DNA from: Anaerolineae bacterium
GTDB lineage: Bacteria > Chloroflexota > Anaerolineae > Aggregatilineales > JAFGMM01
Length of the DNA: 64,000 bases
Reading direction: 5' to 3'
Assembly: GCA_027494055.1 (NCBI GenBank)
Contig: JAOSJO010000024.1
Location: 546,073-610,072 of the forward strand
In this document: positions 31,487 through 39,538 of the stretch, in pieces
How the letters are laid out: each line of letters begins with the position of its first letter
Position numbering within the stretch: the first letter of the stretch is position 1
Program-made: the position numbers and the translations under genes
Notes under the pieces: generated by a model
What the model saw: only the letters and a program-made list of their open reading frames with translations
The model's database searches: none
Told to the model about the DNA's origin: nothing

Positions 31487-31541
31487 GCGCGTGCTCTCTG
31501 ATGTGGTGGTTTGGGTCTTCTGGCTTGGCTTCTTTGTGGTT

Positions 31542-31556
31542 ATGACTACGCGAAAT
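31542..31556 (-). promoter_or_regulatory. Repeated 15-bp element upstream of the histidine-kinase gene
   Basis: ATGACTACGCGAAAT here and ATGACTACACGAAAC at 50580-50594 differ at two positions. In both places the element lies upstream of a minus-strand gene and is followed, on that strand, by an A/C-rich, G-poor leader. It may be a promoter or activator site. Confidence 0.35.
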
Positions 31557-31625
31557 CACATGTGTTCTCGCCATCCACAGGGACATCAGGCCCACCTATC
31601 TTACCACACGCACCTGATCGTTTCC

Positions 31626-32279
31626 TCAAGATGGCATGGCCGAAACCGAACCCTGCTGGTAGAACTCGACGATGGCGAGCAGCGTCTCGTCGGCGAAGTT
31701 GTGCACCTTGCGGAGCATCTCCCCCCACTCCGAGGGGCTGCGCGGGCTTCCCGTTTCGGAGAGCTGGATCACCGAATCGATCACGAACTGCCGGAAATAG
31801 GCAAAGCCGCGCACCGCTTCGCGCAACGGCAGGCCGCGCTCCTGGACCGCCGTCGCGAAATCCACGCCCACGGATGACGGCGTTGCGGGCGCACCATTGC
31901 CGTGGCTCGGCACGGTCGTGAGTTCCGCCATCAGTGCGTTCATCAGCGGGCGCACCTGGGCGCGCAGGATTTCGCGCGTCACCGGGTCGATGCGCACGCG
32001 CGGGCCGTCTTCCCCCAGCGGCTCGTCGTCGATTTCAAGCAGAATGCGCCCCAGGGCGCTCTGCACGATTAACTGGGCCTCTGCCGGTTGTGTGGCGTGT
32101 TGCGCCGCCGCCCACTGCACGAGGTCAGGACGCCGGAAGCGGCGGTGCCCGCCGGGCGTGCGCCGGAATGGCAGCTCACCCCTGTCGGCCCAGTTGCGGA
32201 CCGTCGCCGGGTGGACGCCGAGAATCCTGGCCGCTTCGCCAAGGCTGACCCACTCGGTTGATTCGTTCATCGCGCCCAT
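31626..32279 (-). CDS. MerR/excisionase-type HTH regulator with RsbR-like C-terminal domain
   Basis: DNA-binding protein of about 217 residues. The HTH is WVSLGEAARILGVHPATVRNWADRGELPFRRTPGGHRRFRRPDL, a BldC/MerR-type single wing-helix. Residues about 70-215 are helical and contain LREAVRGFAYFRQFVIDSVIQL, a pattern seen in RsbR/PucR-type input domains. ATG 32279 and ATG 32270 are both possible starts; neither has a strong Shine-Dalgarno. An inverted repeat 28 bases upstream suggests autoregulation. The downstream kinase gene is 139 bases away. Confidence 0.8.
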   Translation of the reverse strand: MGAMNESTEWVSLGEAARILGVHPATVRNWADRGELPFRRTPGGHRRFRRPDLVQWAAAQHATQPAEAQLIVQSALGRILLEIDDEPLGEDGPRVRIDPVTREILRAQVRPLMNALMAELTTVPSHGNGAPATPSSVGVDFATAVQERGLPLREAVRGFAYFRQFVIDSVIQLSETGSPRSPSEWGEMLRKVHNFADETLLAIVEFYQQGSVSAMPS

Positions 32280-32301
32280 CCATTTCGCGCAAACACGCGC
32301 C

Positions 32302-32324
32302 ACAAATTTGTAAGAATCTACAAA
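32302..32324. promoter_or_regulatory. AT-rich overlapping inverted repeats, putative operator
   Basis: ACAAATTTGT (32302-32311) is a perfect palindrome. TTTGTA (32307-32312) and TACAAA (32319-32324) form a second inverted repeat with a 6-base spacer. They lie in the 194-bp divergent region between the MerR-type regulator and the nucleotidyltransferase gene, so one factor could control both directions. Confidence 0.5.
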
Positions 32325-32477
32325 CTTTTGTGTATTTACCCCCATTCTACGGCATTTCAGAAACCGCGCCAGGTGACATAATGTGACGCCGGGCGCACCG
32401 GAGTTTCTATTCCGCGCCAAAAACGGTAGACTATAGCGATCCCCACACCGTGCGGCGCAGGACGAAGAGGGTGGCCC

Positions 32478-33777
32478 ATGTCGCAGTTCATCTTTCCCGA
32501 CAACACGAAACCTCCCATCGCTCTTATCCTGGCCGGCAGCGACAGCACGCATCTGTGGCCGCTGGCCGAAAAGTCGCTGCTCCGCTTCGCCGGCGCGACG
32601 CTGCTGCAGCGCCATCTCGACGCACTCGCGCAGCTTGGCCTTGAAGAGGTTATCATCGTCGCCAGTTCGGCGAACATCGAGGACGCCAGGGCGGAAGCGC
32701 GTGCGTGGCAGAAGCGGCGTCCCAATCGCATTGCGGAAGTTGTGGAACAGCCCGCGCCGCTCGGCATGGGCGACGCCATCTTGAAGGCCAAAGACGCGCT
32801 GAACCGGCGTGAAGGCTGGCCAATCTACGTGACGACGGCCCACGACGTTGTCGATCCCCGGCTCCATGTCGCGATCCTCGAAGCATACTGCCGCCGTGAC
32901 GCGCATTCCTACCTTGCAGACCACCGCCAGCGGCCGAGGGGTTCCCCCCCCCCCCCAAAAATAACCACACCACACAAAAATCGTCGCCCACCTGCACACC
33001 ATGCCGCAGGGATTGCTGGAGGAGATTGAAAAGGCCTACCAGACGCGCCCGGTGGACGCGCACTTCGATCATTACGAGTTCGCCATGGACGTGCAGATGA
33101 ACAAGCAGGACCTGACCTACCGCGTTGTGGCGTACGATGGGCCGTGGAAGCCGATCAAGTACCCCTGGCACGTCCTGGACGTGATGGACTACTTCCTGGG
33201 CCAGATCGACAAACCGCACATCTCATCACAGGCGGTGGTGATGGACAACGTCAGGATCGACGGTGATGTGGTCATCGAAGCCGGCGCGCGCGTCTTCAAC
33301 GGCGCGTCTATCGTCGGACCGGCCTACATCGGCGCAGGGTCCACCGTGGGAGATGGCGCGCTCGTCCGCGAGTCAATGATCGGGAAAGGCTGTAGCGTCG
33401 GGCACACGTCCGAGGTCGCGCGCAGCTACCTGGCGGACGGCTGTGAATTGCACCGCGCGGTGGTGCTTGACTCGGTGTTTGACGAAAGTGTGAACTTCTC
33501 GGCGGGGTGTATCACGGCCAACCTGCGCTGGGACCGCAACGAGGTCAAATCGACCGTCGATGGGGATCGCCTGCTGACGGGCCGCAGGAAATTCGGCGCG
33601 GTGGTGGGCCGCAACGCCTTCATCAGCATGCAGTCAGGCACCATGCCTGGAGTCAAGATTGGGCGCGACGCCGTCGTGGGGCCGTTCACCAACGTCATGC
33701 ACGACGTCCCCGACGGGGCGCTGCTGTACGCCGAGCAGAAGGGAGCGCAAAGACTCCGTGACGCCGATGCAGATTGA
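32478..33777 (+). CDS. Sugar nucleotidyltransferase / left-handed beta-helix protein (damaged in the middle)
   Basis: GlmU-like or thymidylyltransferase-like enzyme activating a sugar phosphate. ATG 32478 follows GAGGG. The N-terminal Rossmann part begins PIALILAGSDSTHLWPLAEKSLLRFAG; the usual GGxGTRL is weakened to LAGSDSTHLW. It continues with PLGMGDAILKAKD. Between 32940 and 32985 the sequence collapses into 13 C followed by an A/C-rich stretch, and about 40 residues expected here are missing. It resumes at VAHLHTMPQGLLEEIEKAY, continues with GPWKPIKYPWHVLDVMDYFL, and ends in a left-handed beta-helix (hexapeptide repeats from about VIEAGARVFNGASIVGPAYIG). First gene of a four-gene nucleotide-sugar cassette. 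Confidence 0.75.
32944..32980. other. 13-C homopolymer plus A/C-rich low-complexity stretch (probable assembly damage)
   Basis: Thirteen C (32944-32956) followed by A/C-only sequence up to about 32978, in the middle of a conserved enzyme. The flanks read correctly in different frames and the family sequence between them is absent. Confidence 0.7.
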
Positions 33778-35153
33778 TCCCGCCATTTTCAAGGCCAACG
33801 ACATCAGAGGCCGGGCCGCCGCACCCGGCGCGGTCCTGACGGCTGAAGTCGCGCGGCTTGTCGGCGCGGCCTTTGGCACCTACCTGCAACGCGCCGCAGG
33901 CCAGCGCGTCGCCGTCGTCGGGTACGATAACCGCAACACATCGACCGCGCTCGCCCAGGCCGCCAGCCAGGGCCTGCAGGCCGCCGGCTGTGACGTGATC
34001 GACATTGGCATGGTCTCGACCCCGCTGGTCTACTGGTCGGCGGTGCGCCGGGGCCGCGTCGGCGGGCTGATGGTCACGGGCAGCCACCTGGAGCCAGCGC
34101 AGAACGGGTTCAAGTTCTGCGTCGGCGCGGCGAGCTTGCACGGCGCAGCAATCCAGCACCTGCGCGATCTCATCGCCGCAGGCGATTTCGCCCAGGGCAG
34201 CGCGACGGTTACCGAGAGGCCGGCGATCCCTGAGTACATTGCCGATCTCGTGCAGCGGTTCCGGATGCCGCGCCCGCTGCGCCTCGTCATCGACGCCGGG
34301 AACGGCACGGCGGGCGCGGTCGCGCCGGCGCTGTTCCGGGAATGGGGCCACCGGGTCACATGCCTGTACTGCACGCCTGACGGCGACTACCCCAACCACC
34401 AGCCCAACCCGCAGAAGGCCGAGAACATGCGCGCGCTGTGCGCGAAGGTGCGGGAGGTCCGCGCCGACATCGGGATCGCGTTCGACGGCGACGCGGACCG
34501 GATCGGCGTCGTCGATGAGCGCGGCGCGATCATTGCACCGGACCGGGTCATTGCCCTGCTTGCCAGGGACGTGCTCCAGCGATGCCCTGGCGGGGAAGGT
34601 CGTGGCCGACGTGACGTGCAGCCAGGCGCTGTTCGACGCGGTGAGGCAGGCGGGCGGCACGCCTGTCATGTGGATGACCGGCCACGCCCTCATCAAGCAG
34701 AAGCTGCAGGACACAGGGGCCGTGCTCGGCGGCGAGGTGAGCGGCCACATCATCGCGCCAGAGGGCTACTTCCCCTTCGACGACGGCTATGTCGCCGCCG
34801 CCAGGCTGCTGCAGGTCGTCGGCGCAAGCGGTGGGCCGCCCTCCGCGCTGGATGCGACGCTGCCGGCGCTGCACAGCTCGCCGGTCTACCGGCCCCACTG
34901 CCCGCCGGACATCATGCCCTCGGTGATGGCGCACGTGAAGGCGCAGCTCAGCGGCGCGGGTGAGATTATCGACCTCGACGGCGTGCGTGTGCAGTTCGAC
35001 CACGGATGGGGGCTGCTCCGGCTCAGCAACACCGAGCCGGTCCTCAGTATGCGTTTCGAGGGCGAGACCGAGGCCGATGTCGCGATCTATCGCGACCTTT
35101 TCTTCGCGGCGCTGCGCGCGTTCCCACAGATCGACCTGAGCGACCTCGCGTAA
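33758..35153 (+). CDS. Phosphohexomutase (PMM/PGM family) with atypical active-serine loop (one frameshift)
   Basis: Interconverts hexose-1- and hexose-6-phosphates. GTG 33758 is preferred (GGGAG 12 bases upstream); ATG 33767 is the alternative. It opens FKANDIRGRA. The phosphoserine loop reads MVTGSHLEPAQNGFK; most relatives have TASHNP. The Mg site is FDGDADR, the sugar-specificity loop is GGEVSGH, and the phosphate-binding loop is RLSNTEPVLSMRFEG, all canonical. The frame breaks near 34580. About 465 residues. It overlaps the end of the first nucleotidyltransferase by 20 bases and is followed by a second one, so it supplies sugar-1-phosphate within one operon. Confidence 0.88.
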
Positions 35154-35172
35154 ACGAAAGGATTGCTCCGCA

Positions 35173-35898
35173 ATGGACGGCATCATCCTGGCCGGCGGGA
35201 AGGGCACGCGGATGCTCCCGCTCACCGAAAACACGCCCAAGCCCCTGCTCGCCATCCAGGGCCGGCCCATCCTGGAGTGGACGCTGCGCATCCTTCGCCC
35301 GGCGGCCAGCCGCGTGCTGGTCGTCGCCAACTACCACAAAGAACAGATCGCCGCGTTCATGCAGGCGCAGCATATCTTCGCCGATTACGAACTGGTTGAG
35401 CAACGGCCCGCGCCGCTGGGCACCGGCCACGCGCTGCAATGCTGCCAGCCGTACCTTGCGAGCGACGATTTCGTTGTCCTCAATGGCGATGACCTATATA
35501 ATGCGGGCGCAATCGCCCGGCTGGCGCAGACGCCATTCGGCATCCTGGCCGCTGAGCGCGAGGACGCGGCGAACTGGGGCGTGCTGCTCACCGACGCCGA
35601 GGGCCGGCTCGTGCGCCTCCACGAGAAGCCGCCTGATGGCCTGTATCCCACGCCGGTCAAGGTCAACACGGGGGCGTACAAGTTCAGCAAGGCGGTGTTC
35701 GCGTATGATCTGCCCGTCTCCGCGCGCGGCGAGTACGAGATAACGGACTACGTATCGTTCCTGGTGCAGCGCCACGACGTCGATGTCGTTCTGGCCGACT
35801 TCTGGATGCCCATCGGCGACCCCGCCGCGCTGGAGGCGGCGCAGGCGCTTGACCTCCAGCGGCTGATGTTTGATGACGAGGAAACGAAGCGATGCTGA
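35173..35898 (+). CDS. Sugar-phosphate nucleotidyltransferase
   Basis: Intact 241-residue NTP_transferase. GAAAGGA precedes ATG 35173. The signature MDGIILAGGKGTRMLPLTENTPKP is complete, with GRPILEWTL, the QRPAPLGTGHAL segment that contacts the base, and the metal Asp in LNGDDLYN. The late conserved block is KVNTGAYKFSKAVFAYDL, then GEYEITDYVSFLV and the C-terminal ADFWMPIGDPAALEAAQAL. This is closest in feel to short archaeal/bacterial thymidylyl- or uridylyltransferases lacking the beta-helix, which is supplied by the next gene (overlap of 7 bases). Nucleotide and sugar are not resolved. Confidence 0.92.
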   Translation: MDGIILAGGKGTRMLPLTENTPKPLLAIQGRPILEWTLRILRPAASRVLVVANYHKEQIAAFMQAQHIFADYELVEQRPAPLGTGHALQCCQPYLASDDFVVLNGDDLYNAGAIARLAQTPFGILAAEREDAANWGVLLTDAEGRLVRLHEKPPDGLYPTPVKVNTGAYKFSKAVFAYDLPVSARGEYEITDYVSFLVQRHDVDVVLADFWMPIGDPAALEAAQALDLQRLMFDDEETKRC

Positions 35899-36644
35899 CC
35901 GCCCAAGACTTCTTCGACCTGAGCCAGACCACCCACGCCGGGCTGTTCGCGGGCACGACTTACGTCTGGGACGCCCTGGCAGTGCTCAGCGCCTACATCC
36001 GCCGCCGACTCGATACGGACCTGAAGCCCAACGTGGCCGGCATGGCGTTCCACCCTTCAACCGTCATCGATGGCGACGACATCTACATCGGCGCGGGTAC
36101 CGTGATCGAACCCGGCGTGTACCTCAAGGGGCCGGCCATCATCGGGCGGAACTGCGAGATCCGGCAGGGGGCGTACCTGCGCGGCGACGTGATCCTGGGC
36201 GATGGGGTGGTGCTGGGCCACACGAGTGAGATCAAGCACTCGCTGCTGCTGGACCACGCGCACGCGCCGCACTTCGCATACATCGGCGACAGCCTGCTCG
36301 GTGCGCGCGTCAATCTTGGCGCGGGCACGAAGCTCTCCAACCTGACCGTCACCTCGTACAAGGACCCCGCAACGCGCCAGCGCCCGACCATCGCCATCGA
36401 GGTCGGCGGCCAGCGCATCGACACCGGCCTATCGAAGTTTGGTGCGGTCCTTGGGGATGACGTGCAGTTGGGCTGCAACTGCGTCACCAACCCCGGCTGT
36501 CTCGTCGGCCCGCGCACGCTCGTGTATGCGCTGGTTTCGCTGGCGAAAGGCTATCACCCGGCGGACAGCGTCATCAAGCTGCGCCAGCAGATGGAGGTAA
36601 CCTCACGGCGGCGCGCCGGCGCGGGCCGGCCGGCCAAGGGCTGA
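35892..36644 (+). CDS. Left-handed beta-helix (hexapeptide-repeat) protein of the nucleotide-sugar cassette
   Basis: 250 residues starting at ATG 35892, overlapping the nucleotidyltransferase stop. The hexapeptide helix runs from about residue 50 (VIDGDDIYIGAGTVIEPGVYLKG) through GNVxIG-type turns to VGPRTLVYALVSLAKGY. Conserved FGAVLGDDVQLGCNCVTNPG is like the C-terminal domain of GlmU-type enzymes. There is no nucleotidyltransferase domain, so it is either an acyltransferase or the detached partner domain of the preceding enzyme. It carries the same TVTSYKDP/FGAV region as the beta-helix end of the first gene in the cassette, which suggests a paralogous origin. The C-terminus is basic and Gly-rich. 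Confidence 0.85.
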   Translation: MLTAQDFFDLSQTTHAGLFAGTTYVWDALAVLSAYIRRRLDTDLKPNVAGMAFHPSTVIDGDDIYIGAGTVIEPGVYLKGPAIIGRNCEIRQGAYLRGDVILGDGVVLGHTSEIKHSLLLDHAHAPHFAYIGDSLLGARVNLGAGTKLSNLTVTSYKDPATRQRPTIAIEVGGQRIDTGLSKFGAVLGDDVQLGCNCVTNPGCLVGPRTLVYALVSLAKGYHPADSVIKLRQQMEVTSRRRAGAGRPAKG

Positions 36645-36675
36645 CGCCGGGCGCGTTGCTTCTGTGCCGTCGTGT

Positions 36676-36689
36676 TATGCATATGCATA
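36676..36689. promoter_or_regulatory. 14-bp perfect palindrome upstream of a small membrane-protein gene
   Basis: TATGCATATGCATA ends just before the GGAGGT ribosome-binding site (36691-36696) of the gene at 36702. AT-rich against a high-GC background. It could serve as an operator or contain a -10-like box for a short transcript. Confidence 0.4.
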
Positions 36690-36701
36690 GGGAGGTATGC
36701 G

Positions 36702-36938
36702 ATGAGTGAAATGCCCAAAACTTCTGCCGCGACGACCGGCGGCGTGGTCGCCGCGCGAGCTGACCAGGGGTCGCAGCTCGTCTCAGAGGTGATCGGCACC
36801 TCGTTCCTGGGGCTGCTGGTGGTCTTCGGGTTCTTCGCGCTGCTGCGCGCCCAGAGGCGCAACCGCAACCTGATGCGCGAGCTGATGGAGTGCCGGGTCG
36901 CCCTGGCGCGGGCAGAGGAAGCGCACGCGGCGGAATAG
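36702..36938 (+). CDS. Small single-span membrane protein
   Basis: ATG 36702 follows GGAGGT with 5-base spacing. 78 residues: a 27-residue Thr/Ala/Gly-rich N-terminus, one transmembrane helix (SFLGLLVVFGFFALLRA) and a basic then charged helical C-terminus (QRRNRNLMRELMECRVALARAEEAHAAE). Probable bitopic protein with a cytoplasmic coiled tail. No family recognised; it stands between the sugar cassette and the kinase gene. Confidence 0.65.
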   Translation: MSEMPKTSAATTGGVVAARADQGSQLVSEVIGTSFLGLLVVFGFFALLRAQRRNRNLMRELMECRVALARAEEAHAAE

Positions 36939-36953
36939 GCGCGCTGACCGCTC

Positions 36954-37881
36954 ATGGCTGCCCACGATTTCACCGTCAGCCACGCTGGAGACTCTGCTCG
37001 GCGACTGGCTCGGCGCGCCGGTGCGCGTGGAGGCGATGCGCCCGCTCAGCGGCGGCATGGTCAACCAGGTGCTGTACGTCGCGTTCGACCGCGACCCGGC
37101 GCGCGCTGTGCTGAAAGTGCAGCCGGACCCGGCGGAGGCGGCGCGCCGCTACTTCCCACCGGAGTATGTGAACCTGCGCCACCTGCGCGCGCATGACTTC
37201 CCCGTGCCGGAGCCGTACTTCCTGCACGAAGCCGATAGCGCCATGCCGTTCGACGTGCTGGCGATGGAGTTCTGGGACGCGGTGAATCTCGGCCACGCGC
37301 GCCTCACCCGGCGCGAGATGGACCGCCTCGAACGCGAAATGGCCGAGACGCTGCTCGCCCTGCACGCGCACCACCGCGACACCTACGGCGCGGTGGACGC
37401 TGACCCTGGCAATCCCAGTTGGGCCGACGAGTTCGCCCGGCGCGTGCGCCCCCGCTTTGAGAGCATCCGGGGCAAGATCAGCGCGCACACCGCCCGGCAG
37501 ATCGACGCCATCCTCGACCGCTTCGACGTGATCTTCGCCGACGCCGGCCCGCCGACGTTGGTGCACGGCGACATCTGGGCGACGAACATCATGCTTGAGC
37601 AGCGCGCCGATGGCTGGCATCTGCGCGGGTTCGTGGACCCGGGCGCGCTCTATGCCGACGTGGAATACGAGCTGGCGTACCTGCAGGTGTTCAACTCAGC
37701 CGGCGCGGCCTTCTTCGAGGCGTACACCGCGCGCCGCCCGACCCGCGCGGGCTATCCGCTGCGGCGGGCGGCCTACTGGCTCAACACGATGATTATCCAC
37801 GTTGACCACTTCGGCGACGCGCATTACCGACAGAACACCGTCCACCTGGCCGAGCAACTGGCCGCAGCGCTGGGCCTGTGA
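36954..37881 (+). CDS. Fructosamine-kinase/APH-type small-molecule kinase (one frameshift)
   Basis: Eukaryotic-like kinase fold that phosphorylates a sugar, amine or aminoglycoside-type small molecule. ATG 36954 opens MAAHDFTVS; the frame then shifts near 36978 and continues ATLETLLGDWLGAPV. The Gly-rich loop is PLSGGMVNQVLYV, the Lys is in AVLKVQPD, the catalytic loop is LVHGDIWATNIML (HGDxxxxN), and the metal Asp is in GFVDPGALYADVEYELAYL. The spacing and the DPG-x(6)-E-x-ELA block fit fructosamine kinase-like proteins best. About 308 residues. The neighbours give no firm hint of the substrate. Confidence 0.82.
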
Positions 37882-37892
37882 GCGCGCCGCGC

Positions 37893-38870
37893 CTAGCTGA
37901 AGAGCAGCCACATCCCGCCGAAGTAGCCCACGATCACCAGGATGCCGATCAGCGAGAACCGCCGGCGCTCCACGCGCGCGGCAATCGCAATCGAGGCCAG
38001 GCATGTGAGCAACAGCGCCGTCAGCCCGGCGACCGCGAGCGCGGGGTCAATCGCCCCAAGGAAGCGCCCGTTGGGATAAAACAGGTCGGTCAGCCCCAGG
38101 CCGAAGATGTTGAAGATGTTGCTCCCGAAGAGGTTGCCCACCGCCAGGTCAAACGCGCCGATGCGCGCCGCCGCAATGGTGGTGACGACCTCCGGCAGCG
38201 AGGTCACGATGGCGACGAGCGTCGTGCCGACAAAGCCGGTGGTCAGCCCGGTCGCCTCGGCAATGCCCACCGAACTGCTGACCAGCAGGGGCGTCACCAA
38301 AACCAGCGCGGCAGTCGCCGCCGTAAAGCCGATGACCGACGTGCGCAGGGCGGGCACCTTGAGCGCCTCGATCTCAGCCTCCGTCATCTCCAGCGGCGGC
38401 GCGTTGCTGGCGTTGCTCACCTGAATCAGGCGCACCGCGCCGACGTAGGCCGCGATCAGCGCCAGGCTGTCCAGCCCTACCCACCCGATCTGGACCTCGA
38501 CTCCGACTAGCAGGAAGAACACCGCGAGGCCGGTCAGGAACACCGCGAGGCCGGCGGTCAGGACGTGCGAGATTGCGACCACGCGCAGGACATAGGCCGA
38601 GCGGTAGAGCAGGTCGAGCATCGCCAGCACGAACATGTTGAACATGCTGCTGCCGAAGATGTTGCCTGCCGCCAGACTCGGCACATCCTGGTTGATCGAG
38701 TTAATCATGGTCAGCAGTTCGGGCAGCGAGGTCGCCATTGCCATCAGCAACGTGCCGATGAACATGCCGCCCAGGCCCGTGCGTACCGAAATGGCGTCGC
38801 TGTATTGCGCCAGCTTGACCGCGGCGATGACGATCAGGACCGCACTGAGTGCGAACTGTATCCAGATCAT
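37893..38870 (-). CDS. Cation/Ca2+ exchanger (CaCA superfamily, YrbG-like)
   Basis: Inner-membrane antiporter with about ten helices. Both alpha repeats are present: MAMATSLPELLTM...AAGNIFGSSMFN and VAIVTSLPEVVTT...AVGNLFGSNIFN, with the conserved acidic and Ser/Asn residues that bind the cation. A hydrophilic loop (LEMTEAEIEALKVP) separates the halves. Intact at 325 residues. The gene begins 6 bases after the stop of a PII-like gene, so the two are co-transcribed. The exchanged ion (Ca2+/Na+/H+) cannot be read from the sequence. Confidence 0.93.
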   Translation of the reverse strand: MIWIQFALSAVLIVIAAVKLAQYSDAISVRTGLGGMFIGTLLMAMATSLPELLTMINSINQDVPSLAAGNIFGSSMFNMFVLAMLDLLYRSAYVLRVVAISHVLTAGLAVFLTGLAVFFLLVGVEVQIGWVGLDSLALIAAYVGAVRLIQVSNASNAPPLEMTEAEIEALKVPALRTSVIGFTAATAALVLVTPLLVSSSVGIAEATGLTTGFVGTTLVAIVTSLPEVVTTIAAARIGAFDLAVGNLFGSNIFNIFGLGLTDLFYPNGRFLGAIDPALAVAGLTALLLTCLASIAIAARVERRRFSLIGILVIVGYFGGMWLLFS

Positions 38871-38876
38871 CGCCGC

Positions 38877-39260
38877 TCACCGGTCCTCGTCTGTGTCCCT
38901 GTCCGGCGGGGCCGGCTCCCGGAGCCGGTCCGGAACGCCACGCACGACGGATAGCGGCCACGCAAACAGCACGCCGGTGTGTGGCGCGTTCAGATCGCCC
39001 ACAATCTGCTCGGCGGCGTCCGCGCACTGGTGCACGGCCTTTTCGTCCGGGACCACCGTGAACAGGGTGTGGTTGCCGCGCGCCGCCATCTCCGTTGCCT
39101 GCGCCGCAAAGAGAAACCGCGCTCCCAGGAACTGCGCCCGGCGCTTGTATGCGCCCGTCGTCTCGGCAATCGTCACGCCGCTGACGCCGATCCTGTCCCA
39201 CGCATCGAGCACCTCGTCCAGCTTGGCTGGGTCATCCAGGATGAACATCACCATGTACAT
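38877..39260 (-). CDS. PII-like signalling protein upstream of the cation exchanger
   Basis: 127 residues; ATG 39260 has AGGAG six bases upstream. The ferredoxin-like PII fold is suggested by MYMVMFILDDPAKLDEVLDAW (beta1-alpha1), GVSGVTIAETTG at the base of the T-loop, HTLFTVVPDEKAVHQC (beta3-alpha2) and the ending ...TGVLFAWPLSVV. The classical uridylylated Tyr and the nucleotide-binding B-loop (TGxxGDG) are not seen, so this is one of the PII-like proteins that sit next to transporters. A role as a ligand-responsive regulator of the exchanger is inferred from the 6-base gap. Confidence 0.72.
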   Translation of the reverse strand: MYMVMFILDDPAKLDEVLDAWDRIGVSGVTIAETTGAYKRRAQFLGARFLFAAQATEMAARGNHTLFTVVPDEKAVHQCADAAEQIVGDLNAPHTGVLFAWPLSVVRGVPDRLREPAPPDRDTDEDR

Positions 39261-39538
39261 AGGCTGCTCCTGTTCGCTCGCGCGACAACAAACAACGGCG
39301 GCCTCGCCCGGCCACCGCCACGCCCCCCCATCAAAACACCACGACCGCCGCCAGTGTATCGATTTTGGGAGTCCTTGTCAATCGGTAGGCGCCCGCCACC
39401 CTCCATAGGTAGTGGGGGCGCTGGCGGCGCACGCGCCATATGGACCGTGGCCGTATGTCGCGGCGCTGGTGGCGGCGAAGGGGCGCTCTCGGCTATCATT
39501 AACCTGGTTCGCAGACACGAAACAAAATGGGAGAGGAA

